The notes: generated from the letters alone by a model not told the origin. Counted from the first letter of the stretch, positions 23,898 to 33,383 are shown. The stretch is 64,000 nucleotides of DNA from Paenibacillus gyeongsangnamensis (GCF_027533625.1 NZ_JAQAGZ010000002.1:124001-188000), one strand, 5' to 3'. Translations and numbers: made by a program.

Positions 23898-25118
23898 TCA
23901 TTGAACAACTTCACTTTTTCCCAATAATTCAATGATCAAAATCATATTTCGGATAATGTGATACGGGTCTTTCACAGGTAAAGCGACTAACTTTTCCAGC
24001 GGATTTCCCATGCGATCACGTATTTGAATCCACTCCCCTATATTTAAGTCGGGATTTGGAAATGTACGGAATGTATACTCATGAATTTTTAGATACAGAT
24101 TTTTCAGATACTCATCACCAGTCAATTGAAAAGCAAATAACGTAGCATAAAGCGCCTCAGAATGTGGCCACCATAATTTTGTATCCCATGTATCGAGTAC
24201 TAGGCGTTGATAAGGATCATCCTCAAAAACTCCTTTTGGTTGCCCACCTTCCATGTCTACATAGCGGAATAATCCTCCGAATTCTTGATCCCACCCTAGC
24301 TCAACGGCTTTCTTAATTGCCAGTACAGCACGGTCAATCCAATCTGAATTGTTAAATTTGCGTGCAGTTGTCATAACAAACCACATATCTTCCAATGTAT
24401 GTCCGGGATTAATATGACGGCATAACAGTAAATCCGTGTTTACCTGTTTATTTGCCGGAATCATTTCCGCGATATGAAAATCATCAAAGTAAAAATCTTT
24501 CATAATTTCGTCTGCAAGCCTGTAAGATACCTGATTGACTTCTTCCGCGCGGACATGTCCCAAAAATTCCAAAGCTTCGCCTAACTCTTGTGAAACATTT
24601 AATAAAATCATTGGAACGCCATGCGCTTTAAAACCATTCGGAATCGGATATGGTTCGCTGCGTATGGTTCCTTTCTTGATTCGATCCAAAATGCGGTCAT
24701 ATAGAATCAAGGCGTTTTCCAGTACTTGATAATCTTTAGTTGTCCTTGCATACTCGGTAAATCCTAGAACCACAAAACAATCGGCGTAAAAGCTATTATC
24801 CCTTTCGATTACTTCTCCGCTTTCAGAAAGCAGAAAAGCACAGTTCCCGTTTTCCAAAATCGAATGGTCCCAAAGAAAGTCAATCGTCTTTTTTGCCTGC
24901 TCCAAATAATCGCTTTTTTTAAGAAGTCTGGACAGGCGCGTCCAAATCCAAACGAAGCGACCTTGTGACCATGTATATTTATTCTTCGAAACTAATTTTG
25001 ATCCAGTATTATCAAAGCAAGTATATACACCGCCATATTTTAAATCCAAAGCCCTTTCCCAAAATGGAAGTATTACCTTTTCGAGATGATCAATATAGTG
25101 ATTGTATAAATTATTCAT
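23898..25118 (-). CDS. AGE family (N-acylglucosamine 2-epimerase) enzyme
   Basis: About 406 residues of the (alpha/alpha)6 barrel family: KYGGVYTCFD, YTWSQGRFVWIWTRL, FYADCFVVLGFTEYA, HINPGHTLEDMWFV and KLWWPHSEALYA. The conserved His and Glu of GHTLE and the WPHSE motif are the catalytic general acid/base region in the family. It probably interconverts GlcNAc and ManNAc, or a related aldose pair. The start at 25118 is favoured because similarity begins there; AGGAGAG lies 12 nt upstream. Its position between the symporter and the isomerase-like cupin fits sugar catabolism. Confidence 0.87.
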   Translation of the reverse strand: MNNLYNHYIDHLEKVILPFWERALDLKYGGVYTCFDNTGSKLVSKNKYTWSQGRFVWIWTRLSRLLKKSDYLEQAKKTIDFLWDHSILENGNCAFLLSESGEVIERDNSFYADCFVVLGFTEYARTTKDYQVLENALILYDRILDRIKKGTIRSEPYPIPNGFKAHGVPMILLNVSQELGEALEFLGHVRAEEVNQVSYRLADEIMKDFYFDDFHIAEMIPANKQVNTDLLLCRHINPGHTLEDMWFVMTTARKFNNSDWIDRAVLAIKKAVELGWDQEFGGLFRYVDMEGGQPKGVFEDDPYQRLVLDTWDTKLWWPHSEALYATLFAFQLTGDEYLKNLYLKIHEYTFRTFPNPDLNIGEWIQIRDRMGNPLEKLVALPVKDPYHIIRNMILIIELLGKSEVVQ

Positions 25119-25152
25119 ATCCGATATTTTCTCTCCTGTCATTAAAAAATCA

Positions 25153-25181
25153 GCGTTCCCATTACAATGCAATAGGAACGC
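25153..25181 (-). terminator. Hairpin between symporter and epimerase genes
   Basis: GCGTTCC-c-ATT pairs with AAT-a-GGAACGC. On the minus strand the stem is followed by TGATTTTTTAATG, just ahead of the epimerase gene. It could lower downstream expression relative to the symporter (partial terminator). Confidence 0.65.
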
Positions 25182-25199
25182 AAGTATTGGTACCGCTTA

Positions 25200-26657
25200 T
25201 TAATCTTGATCGAGTGCTTTCAGCATGTTTGTTACTGGCAAAGGCACATTCTTATTTCTATTGAACAGGCCGATACCTACATACAATACTAATGTTACTG
25301 CAATTGGTGTTATCAGAAGAGTCGCTTGGCTGCTGACGAACACATATTTCAATAAAGCAAATGCCACAAGACCGCCTAACCAAGAAATGAAAGCCGCCGA
25401 TGGCCCACTATTTCGGAAAGCAGGCAACAGTCCAAAGAGCATCGGAACCGATGTTGGTCCAATAAGGGCCTGGAACCATAACAAAATAAGGCCAAGCACT
25501 CCCCCGAATTGACTGGAATTTGCGGCGATTACCATAGTCAAAAATACAAATATGAAAGTCGTAATTCGTGCCGCTTTTAGAGAACCTTTTGATATTTTTT
25601 TCGAAATTACCGGCAATATGTCTTGGGTTACTACTGCCGAAATTGCATTTGCATCCGAAGTTGTCATAGCCATTGTATGACTAAACAATCCTGCAAGTAC
25701 GAGTCCTATCAATCCCGGTGGCAGCAACGTTGTAGCAAGAATGGCATAGGATTGACTTGGATCCTTCAAGTTAGGCAAAAGTAAAGGCGCCGCCCACATC
25801 GGGAAAAACAATACAAGTGGCCAAATCAGGTATAAAACGGCAGAAAGAATGGCTGATTTGCGGGCATCCGAGCCTGTCTTTGATGCCATATATCGTTGTG
25901 CCAAATTCCAAGTACCACCGTTGTAGCTAAGCATATTGGAGATAAACAACGCAAGAACAAATACGCCGGTATACGGTCCGTTAAGCAAATGTGAATGCTC
26001 TGGAGGCAGTTGTGACCAAATACCAAATAAAGAACCCATCCCGCCTAATTTAATGATAACCACAACAAACAAAACGATACCGGCAACAAATTGGATTATA
26101 AATTGTGCAAAGTCGGTTAGTGCATCGGCCCAAAGACCGCCTATAGTTGAATATATGAGTGAAACTCCACCCGAGAGCAAGATTCCGACGATAAGCGGCA
26201 TTCCTGTAAAGACCTGAAGAACAATCGCAATCGCCGTCCATTTTGCACCAACATCAAATATTTTTAAAGCGACCCCGCTCCAAGCCAACACCTGTTGTAC
26301 AGGAAGATTGTATCTCGTAGTAAGGTATTCCATAGGTGAACTTATTTGATATCGATCACGCAAGCGTGACCAGCGTGGCGCAAATATAAATGAGCCGATA
26401 AAAATAGCTACGCCGATCGGAAAAGCCCACCAAACATACAAAGTGAAACCATTTGTATAAGCAACAGCAGCGTATCCGACAAATGCTACCGCACTATAAC
26501 CGGACATATGGTGAGAAATACCAGAAAGCCACCATGGCATTTTTCCTCCTGCTGTAAAGTAATCTTTTGTATCGTGAACCTGTTTGTGAGACCACATCCC
26601 GATACCTATCATAACCAGAAAAAATAACGCTAAAATAACCCAATCTAATGTTGACAT
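25200..26657 (-). CDS. Sodium:solute symporter (SSS family)
   Basis: 485 residues, about 13 membrane helices; DYFTAGGKMPWWLSGIS and SGYSAVAFVGYAAVAY are typical of SSS sugar/sialic acid carriers. AGGAGG lies 8 nt before the ATG; the longer frame from 26675 overlaps that site. With an AGE epimerase downstream and NanE/NanK on the other side of the intergenic region, an amino sugar or sialic-acid-type substrate is likely (inference). First gene of a three-gene operon. Confidence 0.92.
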   Translation of the reverse strand: MSTLDWVILALFFLVMIGIGMWSHKQVHDTKDYFTAGGKMPWWLSGISHHMSGYSAVAFVGYAAVAYTNGFTLYVWWAFPIGVAIFIGSFIFAPRWSRLRDRYQISSPMEYLTTRYNLPVQQVLAWSGVALKIFDVGAKWTAIAIVLQVFTGMPLIVGILLSGGVSLIYSTIGGLWADALTDFAQFIIQFVAGIVLFVVVIIKLGGMGSLFGIWSQLPPEHSHLLNGPYTGVFVLALFISNMLSYNGGTWNLAQRYMASKTGSDARKSAILSAVLYLIWPLVLFFPMWAAPLLLPNLKDPSQSYAILATTLLPPGLIGLVLAGLFSHTMAMTTSDANAISAVVTQDILPVISKKISKGSLKAARITTFIFVFLTMVIAANSSQFGGVLGLILLWFQALIGPTSVPMLFGLLPAFRNSGPSAAFISWLGGLVAFALLKYVFVSSQATLLITPIAVTLVLYVGIGLFNRNKNVPLPVTNMLKALDQD

Positions 26658-26964
26658 TCCTTGCACCTCCTGCAAATTTAAAAGCGTTTCATAGCAATCT
26701 GGAAAAGATATCGGTTATATCCATTCATTCGCCGCGATAAAAGTTGCGTCAATGATCCGTACTCGAAAATCGGTGAGCGACGCGCTCTCCCGATCTAAGA
26801 ACATCTGCCGCCGACTTTCTTCATCTAATCTTACTTTTTTGATCGTTGCTGATCGTAAAATCCGCAACTTGCGGATAGTTAAACGTAATGTGCCCGTTCT
26901 ATCATATATTATTCAGATCATTTCGAGCGGGTATAGCTTCAGTAATTCAGAATATCGCTTACAT

Positions 26965-27096
26965 TCATTCGAATGAAACTTCTTCAAGGAGAGGTGCAAT
27001 GATAAGTCCGTCTACCCTTCTGCCTTTCATTGCCTGAAATTGGTCTTCATAGCTGCTGTATAGAAATACTGTATAACCGTTTTCATCGGCGACCTC
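26965..27096 (-). pseudogene. LacI/GalR-type regulator fragment
   Basis: The minus strand reads EVADENGYTVFLYSSYEDQF and then MKGRRVDGLIIAPLLEEV before a stop at 26965. This is the second strand-helix unit of the LacI effector domain (NGY-xVxL ... RVDGLIIAP). The DNA-binding head and the remaining 200 residues are missing. An IS630-like element begins 22 bp away. Between 26658 and 26965 nothing convincing was found. Confidence 0.65.
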
Positions 27097-27117
27097 CTAC
27101 ACCCGTTTGGTTTATTA

Positions 27118-27727
27118 GACAGATCGGAAAACAAATCTGTTTTCAATAATATAATATATATGAATTGAAGTGGAAATGTCCACTATTATATTTTCAAATG
27201 TAGGAGTTTTTCTCCATTTTTCTTAAAATCATAATTCTGAACCCGAATAAAGGAAATAGGCTTTGGATATTATATTGGGGGATGGAACATTAATTCCAAT
27301 TGACCGGCGTTTTGATCAAGAAAGGGCTGGAGTAATTTTGGCGTGACAGATTTTTGCATTATCCAATACTATGATGGTCTTTACTGACAACGTTCTGCAA
27401 AAACGACAAAAACACCTGCGCATCGGTATTGCTCATGTTCTTCTCAGCAAATATCATCTGTTACGTAATCAAGTATAGCCAGTAACTCGGTACCATGGTG
27501 CTTTGGAAAACCAGGTGCTCATTAACGCCTGATAATCTCGAATCATGCTTTCATCTTCAAGCAAGTTCCGATCAATTTCTTTTGAATACTTCCTACTGCC
27601 CAGGATTAGCTTTGGCCATGGTATCACAGAAAAATGGAGAAAAGCTCCTACATTAGTAAAAAAAATAGTGGACATCTCCACTTCAATTCATATATATTAT
27701 GAATACAGATTGGTTTTCCGATCTGTC
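27118..27727 (-). mobile_element. IS630-like element, degenerate, with about 105-bp inverted repeats
   Basis: A 610-bp unit is flanked by TA on both sides (27116-27117 and 27728-27729). Its ends are inverted repeats of about 105 bp: GACAGATCGGAAAAC at the left, and the complement at the right. Inside, minus-strand frames read LILGSRKYSKEIDRNLLEDE, then after stops TDAQVFLSFLQNVV, IIVLDNAKICHA and QLELMFHPP. The DNAxIxHA and FxPPY-like motifs are from IS630/Tc1 DDE transposases, which target TA. The transposase is shortened and has stops, so it is dead, though it might move in trans. Confidence 0.75.
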
Positions 27728-27773
27728 TACCGATTCAATCATTAATGATTACGCTTTCTAAGGAGGGGATTCT

Positions 27774-28625
27774 ATTAATTATACAAGCGACCTGCAGGCT
27801 AAAATTAACAGCTTTATGAATGCGTTTTCGAAGTCGGAAAAAAGGGTGGCGGAGTATGTTTTGGATCGGATCGATTCGATTATTTACATGTCCATCACCG
27901 ATTTATCCGAACAGGTTAAGGTTGGAGAAACGACAGTGCTTCGTTTTTGCCGCAAGCTTGGATTTAAAGGATATCAGGAATTTAAGCTGGCTGTTGCCAA
28001 AGATACGGTCAACCCTCTATACAAACTTCACGATGACATTGACGAAAGCGATGAATTGCAAGTAATGATTCAAAAGTTATCTGCAGCTAACATTCGAGCT
28101 CTTCAAGATACGTCGGGATTGATCGACAGTAAACAATTGGATAGAGCGATTGGAATGATTGTCGGTGCAACCAAACTGCATTTTTATGGAGTAGGCGTTT
28201 CCGGAATGACTGCGCAGGATGCCAAAGCCCAATTTTTACTTATCGGGAAATTTGTTGATGCCATATCCGACTCTCATCATCAGGCAATGGCAGCCGCTAC
28301 TTTGACAAGTCATGATGTCGTTGTGGGCATCTCGATTTCAGGCAGCACCAAAGATACGGTAGACGCATTGCGAATTGCCAAGGAAAATAGCGCCCAAATT
28401 ATAGCGATTACCCATTTTGCACGTTCGCCCATTACCAAATACGCTGATGTTGTCCTCCTCACTGCCGGGAAAGAAAACCCTCTGCAAGGCGGATCGTTAG
28501 CAGGCAAAATCGCACAGCTGCACCTTATCGATATGTTGTGCACCGGGGTAGCGGTTCGAACGAGGGAAAAAGCACTTTACTACAAGGAAAAAACGGCTAA
28601 AGCGGTTGTGGACAAAAAGTTGTAA
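27774..28625 (+). CDS. RpiR/MurR family regulator (HTH plus SIS domain)
   Basis: 283 residues if started at ATT, 269 from the ATG at 27816. The N-terminal HTH (SKSEKRVAEYVLD, then VGETTVLRFCRKLGFKGYQE) is followed by a SIS sugar-phosphate domain (about 130-260; FYGVGVSGMTAQDA, GISISGSTKDT). The family's helix before SKSEKRVAEY begins upstream of the ATG, and AAGGAGG sits 7 nt before an in-frame ATT at 27774, with an in-frame stop just above. So ATT seems to be the start, or the start was mutated. It heads the NanE-NanK-ABC-esterase operon and probably senses an amino-sugar phosphate. Confidence 0.9.
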   Translation: MNYTSDLQAKINSFMNAFSKSEKRVAEYVLDRIDSIIYMSITDLSEQVKVGETTVLRFCRKLGFKGYQEFKLAVAKDTVNPLYKLHDDIDESDELQVMIQKLSAANIRALQDTSGLIDSKQLDRAIGMIVGATKLHFYGVGVSGMTAQDAKAQFLLIGKFVDAISDSHHQAMAAATLTSHDVVVGISISGSTKDTVDALRIAKENSAQIIAITHFARSPITKYADVVLLTAGKENPLQGGSLAGKIAQLHLIDMLCTGVAVRTREKALYYKEKTAKAVVDKKL

Positions 28626-28674
28626 TCTCAGAATTGCGACAAAAGAATCAATTTTGCAGGAAGGAGTTGAAAAA

Positions 28675-29340
28675 ATGCTTGAAAAAATGAAAGGCGGACT
28701 TGTCGTTTCCTGCCAGGCCCTTCCCCACGAACCATTGCACGGCTCTCATCATATGGCTGCTATGGCTCGGGCAGCTAAAGAAAGCGGTGCTGTAGGCATT
28801 AGAGCTAACGGCTATGAGGACATTCGTGAAATTAAATCGAAGATTGATCTGCCGATGATCGGTATCCTCAAATTCAACGACCCGTCATATGATGCGTTTA
28901 TTACGGCAACGAAAGAGCATGCAAAACTGGTGAGCGATGCGGGTGCTGATATTATCGCTGTGGATGCAACCGCACGCAGCAGACCGGTTCCTTTTCCTGA
29001 ATTAGTTGTATATATAAAGCAAACTTTGGGGAAATTAGTAATGGCCGATGTATCTACGTGGGAAGAAGGTGTAGAAGCGGAACGTGTTGGTTGCGATATG
29101 GTTGGAACAACTTTATCTGGATATACCGAAGCTACTAAACATCGGACAAATCCGGATTTCGAATTGATCGAAACGTTAGTAAATAAACTGAAGGTCCCCG
29201 TTATTGCAGAAGGTGGAATTCGTACACCGGAACAAGCCAAGCGTGCAATCGATCTGGGTGCATTTTTTGTTGTTGTCGGAGGCGCGATTACCCGCCCTCA
29301 GGAAATTACCGCAAGATTTGTGGAAGGCATAAAGCGATGA
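28675..29340 (+). CDS. nanE: N-acetylmannosamine-6-phosphate 2-epimerase
   Basis: 221 residues, TIM barrel. Converts ManNAc-6-P to GlcNAc-6-P. GGLVVSCQALPHEPLHG at the start, GIRANGYEDIREI, GILKF, the DATARSRP segment and IAEGGIRTPEQA are the conserved NanE stretches. AAGGAG lies 8 nt before the ATG; the longer open frame from 28606 has no site. The last 4 nt overlap the kinase start (ATGA). No N-acetylneuraminate lyase (NanA) is present in the window. Confidence 0.95.
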   Translation: MLEKMKGGLVVSCQALPHEPLHGSHHMAAMARAAKESGAVGIRANGYEDIREIKSKIDLPMIGILKFNDPSYDAFITATKEHAKLVSDAGADIIAVDATARSRPVPFPELVVYIKQTLGKLVMADVSTWEEGVEAERVGCDMVGTTLSGYTEATKHRTNPDFELIETLVNKLKVPVIAEGGIRTPEQAKRAIDLGAFFVVVGGAITRPQEITARFVEGIKR

Positions 29341-30233
29341 ATCTGGCGCTCGGTATTGATATCGGCGGAACCAAAATTCGCGGGGGATTAATTAATAATG
29401 ATGGTCAGGTCTTACAAATCCTGGAAATGCCTACCGAAGCCGACAGAGGCGGGGAACACGTTGTTTCTCGAATCGAACGTTTAATCGGGGAACTGATGAC
29501 GGAACAAGTGTGCGGCATAGGGATTGGCGTATCCGGACAAGTCGGGCTCGATGGCACAATTCTTTCCGCAACCAAAACATTTCCGGGATGGGCCGGGATA
29601 GCTTTGCAAAAACGCATTGCGGATCGGACGAAGCTTCCTGTTCGGGTCTTAAACGATGTACAGGCGATGGCGTTGGGTGAACTTCATTACGGGGAAGGAA
29701 AAGGGATCAGGGAATTTCTATGCCTCGCCTTGGGAACAGGCGTAGGCGGTGCTATCGTATCGGACGGCAAATTGGTACGCGGGGCGAATGGAGCCGCCGG
29801 GGAAATGGGACATTCGCTTTTCATCGCCGGAGGCAGGCAATGCCCTTGCGGAAAAAAAGGATGTCTGGAAGCGTACCTTTCGGGAACCGCGTTGGTCAAG
29901 CGCTACGAAGAAATGACGCATTCCCAAAAAAACGGCCAGGAAATTATAGCAGATGCTCTGAAGGGGGAAGCTTCGGCGGAAAGGCTCATTCGCCAATTTA
30001 TAGAGGAATTGGCGCAGGCTGTCTCCTCCCTTGTCACAGTATTCAATCCGTCAAAAGTGATTTTGGGCGGAGGGGTCATAGACGGGATTCGGCCGTTCTT
30101 GTCCGGTTTCCAAAATTCCGTCATACGTCTTGTAAGCGCAACCGCCGCAAAGGATTTATCCGTCGTATGCTCCTCGGTAGGAGATAACGTCATGCTGATG
30201 GGGTCTGCCGGATTGCATTTTAACAATAATTAG
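29337..30233 (+). CDS. nanK: ROK family sugar kinase, probable N-acetylmannosamine kinase
   Basis: 298 residues. ATP-binding GIDIGGTKIRGG at 6-17, catalytic Asp107 (LNDVQA), and a ROK zinc site H159, C169, C171, C176 (GRQCPCGKKGCLEAY). Coupled by a 4-nt overlap to NanE, which points to ManNAc as substrate: kinase then epimerase gives GlcNAc-6-P. Other ROK members phosphorylate glucose, so the exact sugar is inferred from context. Confidence 0.9.
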   Translation: MNLALGIDIGGTKIRGGLINNDGQVLQILEMPTEADRGGEHVVSRIERLIGELMTEQVCGIGIGVSGQVGLDGTILSATKTFPGWAGIALQKRIADRTKLPVRVLNDVQAMALGELHYGEGKGIREFLCLALGTGVGGAIVSDGKLVRGANGAAGEMGHSLFIAGGRQCPCGKKGCLEAYLSGTALVKRYEEMTHSQKNGQEIIADALKGEASAERLIRQFIEELAQAVSSLVTVFNPSKVILGGGVIDGIRPFLSGFQNSVIRLVSATAAKDLSVVCSSVGDNVMLMGSAGLHFNNN

Positions 30234-30245
30234 GGGGATATAAAA

Positions 30246-31616
30246 ATGAGATGGACAGGGAAAGCATCTTTGGCGTTAGTGTTTGCTGCAAGTATTTCTT
30301 TGGCCGGGTGCGGGAAAGCGCCCGGAGCTGCACCCGGAGGTAACACTGCAGCCGGAGGTGCTGCACCCGCAAAACAATCAATCAATATGCTTTATTGGCC
30401 CGGGCCTGAAAGCGATGCCATGCAAAAGGTTGTAGCCGATTACAACAAAGGCCAGGGTACTCAAGATGGTGTCGAAGTAAAAATGGCACCGGCTCCTCGC
30501 GAAGGGTTCTGGGAAAAAGAAGCTGCAATGATGTCGGCGGGTAACAAAGATGTCGACGTTTATATGACAGCAAGCTATAAAGTCGGAGAACAGCAGAATA
30601 GCCTGCTTCCTTTAGATGATAAACTGGGAAACGGCCTAAACCTATTTCTCAAGCCTACATTAGATTCACTAAAAGTTGGCGGCAAAACATACGGGATTCC
30701 TATGGATGTCTCCAACCATTTTATGTATTATCGCAAAGACTTGACCGATAAGCTGCTATCCGATCCCGCTTGGCAAGCTAAATATAAAGAGGTCAGCCAA
30801 AAGGTAGTCGGAAAAGCGCTAGACCCGAAAAAACCGGATGATTGGAACTGGGATGATTTTACAGCTACGGCGGCCTTTTTCACGAAAAGCTTGAATGCTG
30901 ATTCGCCTACGCAATATGGCACGGCCCTGCAGGGAAAAAATCTCGAATATAATGTGCAGCTCTGGGACGATGTGCTCTACTCGATGGGCGGTACATGGTT
31001 TAAAGACGGCAAGGCAAACTTCGATACTCCGGAAACCAAGAAAGCGCTCGCGGTGTATGCGAATATCATGAAACAACAGCTAAGCCCGGCTTCCGCGTCG
31101 ACTTTTGAATATCCGGAAACGAACCAGGCTTTCCAAACCGGTAAAGCTGCCGTCATCCTGCAATGGAGTGCGGCGTACCACGAACTGTCCGACAAAACCA
31201 AGAGTCCTCAGGTTTATGACAAAGTGGCAATCGCTCCGATTCCTGGCGACAAACATGCGACCCACATCCATGCTCTTGCAGTGGGTATCAACAATAAATC
31301 CGATAAACAGGATGCCGCATTAAAATGGATGAAGTATCTTAGCACTACAAACGCAATGAAAATGTATGCGCAAAATGGAGGCATACCTTCGGTTTCCGAT
31401 GTGCTCAATTCGATGAAAGATACACGGCCTGAATTCCCTTTCATCGCGACTCACGTTGACAAATACGGCTTCGTTGAGGATACCAGCGCCAATGTATTCC
31501 CTATTTTGGGAATATTGGCAAAAGATTTTTCGGCTGCATGGGCCGGACAAACCGATGTAGACAGCGCAGCTAAAACCGCCCAAAAAGACGTGACTGCATT
31601 GTTGGAGAAAAAGTAA
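30246..31616 (+). CDS. ABC transporter solute-binding lipoprotein (amino-sugar cluster)
   Basis: 456 residues. Lipobox SLAGCG (Cys22), then a Gly/Ala/Pro-rich linker. The mature domain has INMLYWPGPESDAMQKVV, VDVYMTASYK, YGIPMDVSNHFMYYRKD and NWDDFTATAAFF, standard for CUT1 sugar-binding proteins. It probably binds an amino sugar or an oligosaccharide containing one. It lies 12 nt after nanK and directly before two permeases. Confidence 0.92.
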   Translation: MRWTGKASLALVFAASISLAGCGKAPGAAPGGNTAAGGAAPAKQSINMLYWPGPESDAMQKVVADYNKGQGTQDGVEVKMAPAPREGFWEKEAAMMSAGNKDVDVYMTASYKVGEQQNSLLPLDDKLGNGLNLFLKPTLDSLKVGGKTYGIPMDVSNHFMYYRKDLTDKLLSDPAWQAKYKEVSQKVVGKALDPKKPDDWNWDDFTATAAFFTKSLNADSPTQYGTALQGKNLEYNVQLWDDVLYSMGGTWFKDGKANFDTPETKKALAVYANIMKQQLSPASASTFEYPETNQAFQTGKAAVILQWSAAYHELSDKTKSPQVYDKVAIAPIPGDKHATHIHALAVGINNKSDKQDAALKWMKYLSTTNAMKMYAQNGGIPSVSDVLNSMKDTRPEFPFIATHVDKYGFVEDTSANVFPILGILAKDFSAAWAGQTDVDSAAKTAQKDVTALLEKK

Positions 31617-31617
31617 T

Positions 31618-32475
31618 TTGTTTAACGCGAAACGCGATGCTTATGTAATGATTATCCCACTCGTACTGGTGGTGGTGGCACTTGTTGCCTTCCCCACCCT
31701 GTACGCGTATTACGTCAGTTTTCACGAAAGCCTGTTGTCGGGCGGCACAGGTGCATTCAACGGGATAAGCAATTACATTCATATTTTGACCAATAAATCT
31801 TTCTATGGTTCCATCGGTTACAGCGCCATGTTCGCTTTGCTGGCGACTGTTATTGAATTAGTCGTTGGCACCGCTCTTGCTATATTGATGAACAGGGAAT
31901 TTAAAGGAAAAGGAATGGCCACCAGCTTGATTTTGCTTCCCATGATGGTCGCCCCATCCTTATTCGCTTTGATTTTCAGGCTGACACTGAATGAATTTGT
32001 AGGGATCATTCCGTATTATTTATCCAAATTGGGCATCACCACTAACCCGTTCGACCCTAGTGTGGTGAATATAACTTTACTGACCATCGATGCGCTGCAG
32101 TGGGTTCCATTTGTATTCATTATCGTTTACGCAGGACTGACGATAATTCCGGATGAAATTTACGAAGCTTCCAGGGTAGACGGAGCCAACGCTATTCAAA
32201 ATTTTATCAGTATTACGCTTCCGATGCTTGTTCCGACTATAGCCATAGCAGCCTTTTTGCGCGGAATCGATGCGTTTAAAGTTTATGACATGATCTATAT
32301 GTTGACTAACGGGGGACCGGGGGAGTCCACGACAAGCGTAAGTTTATTTATTTATAAAAAAGCATTTTTGGACGGCAATATCGGAGAAGCCACGGCGGCG
32401 AGCATTTTGCTTACTTTTGTTTTGGCCCCGCCCCTTAGTTTGGCTACGAAGTATGTGTTGAAGAAGGGGGGGTAA
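31618..32475 (+). CDS. ABC transporter permease, MalF type
   Basis: 285 residues, six membrane segments. EAA loop: YEASRVDGANAIQNFISITL. The start is TTG at 31618, one base after the stop of the binding-protein gene, with GGAG 13 nt upstream inside that gene, so translation is probably coupled. Pairs with the next gene. No ATPase gene follows. Confidence 0.92.
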   Translation: MFNAKRDAYVMIIPLVLVVVALVAFPTLYAYYVSFHESLLSGGTGAFNGISNYIHILTNKSFYGSIGYSAMFALLATVIELVVGTALAILMNREFKGKGMATSLILLPMMVAPSLFALIFRLTLNEFVGIIPYYLSKLGITTNPFDPSVVNITLLTIDALQWVPFVFIIVYAGLTIIPDEIYEASRVDGANAIQNFISITLPMLVPTIAIAAFLRGIDAFKVYDMIYMLTNGGPGESTTSVSLFIYKKAFLDGNIGEATAASILLTFVLAPPLSLATKYVLKKGG

Positions 32476-32483
32476 ACAGCAAC

Positions 32484-33308
32484 ATGCTGCGGATGATTAA
32501 AAAATGGATGTTTTGGGTTGTTCTTCTGCTTGCCGTCTTTACGTTAATCTCGTCATTGCTGCTTACGTTGATAACATCGTTTAAAACGGAAGCAGATATT
32601 ACTTCCTTTCCACCCAAATGGATTTTTACGCCGACATTGGAGCATTATCAGAATGTATTTTATGGTTCGGGATATCCGTTCGGGCAGTTCTTCTTGAACA
32701 GTTTTCTCGTTTCCGCCGGAGCCAGCCTTTTGACCGTGCTAGTATGCTTTCCTGCAGCTTACGCCATGGTAAGGTTTCGCGTAGGAATCAAAAGATTGTT
32801 TCCTTTTGTAGTCAGTCTCAAACTATTGCCGCCTATCGTTTTTGCCATACCCTATTTTGTAATGTTCCAGTTTCTCGGATTGTTGGATACAAAGCCGGGT
32901 CTCATATGGGCTGCGACATTGATGAATATTCCGTTAGCTATTATGCTGATCGTCGGGTTTATTCAGGAGCTGCCGATAGAAGTTGAAGAGGCTGCAATTA
33001 TCGATGGTTGTTCCAGTTATGCAGTGATGACCAAGATTGTGTTTCCGCTCATTGCACCCGGAGTCGCGTCATCGGCCATCCTGAGTTTTATTTTCTCTTG
33101 GAACGAATTTTTGTTTGTCCGCATTTTAAGCGATGTGAAAGCAATGACAGTGACCGTAGGATCGAGCTTGTTCATTCAGGCTTACGGTATTCGTTGGGGA
33201 GATATTGCTTCCGCCATCGTCCTGTCAGTGCTGCCGCCTCTCCTGTTCACCTTATTTGTGCAAAAGTATTTGGTGAAAGGACTATCGATGGGGGCTGTCA
33301 AGGGGTAA
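32484..33308 (+). CDS. ABC transporter permease, MalG type
   Basis: 274 residues, six membrane segments; EAA loop VEEAAIIDGCSSYAVMTKIV, and the C-terminal LVKGLSMGAVKG typical of MalG-type proteins. GGGGGG lies about 8 nt before the ATG. Works with the 31618 permease, the 30246 binding protein and presumably a shared MsmX-like ATPase encoded elsewhere. Confidence 0.93.
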   Translation: MLRMIKKWMFWVVLLLAVFTLISSLLLTLITSFKTEADITSFPPKWIFTPTLEHYQNVFYGSGYPFGQFFLNSFLVSAGASLLTVLVCFPAAYAMVRFRVGIKRLFPFVVSLKLLPPIVFAIPYFVMFQFLGLLDTKPGLIWAATLMNIPLAIMLIVGFIQELPIEVEEAAIIDGCSSYAVMTKIVFPLIAPGVASSAILSFIFSWNEFLFVRILSDVKAMTVTVGSSLFIQAYGIRWGDIASAIVLSVLPPLLFTLFVQKYLVKGLSMGAVKG

Positions 33309-33383
33309 AACGTTTCTATTTATATTGCGGTAAGTTTTATAAAAAAATATCATATTATTTGTTTATTCGGGAGGAAAGTGAAG

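Noticed and set aside
26736..26960. Minus-strand frames after the LacI remnant (for example RIIDATFIAANEWI)
   Set aside because: Short and unmatched; could be more of a lost sugar-regulator or enzyme gene, but nothing diagnostic.
27746..27759. cre-like TGATTACGCTTTCT upstream of the RpiR gene
   Set aside because: Two mismatches to the consensus, and the position overlaps the approach to the ribosome site. Too weak to annotate.
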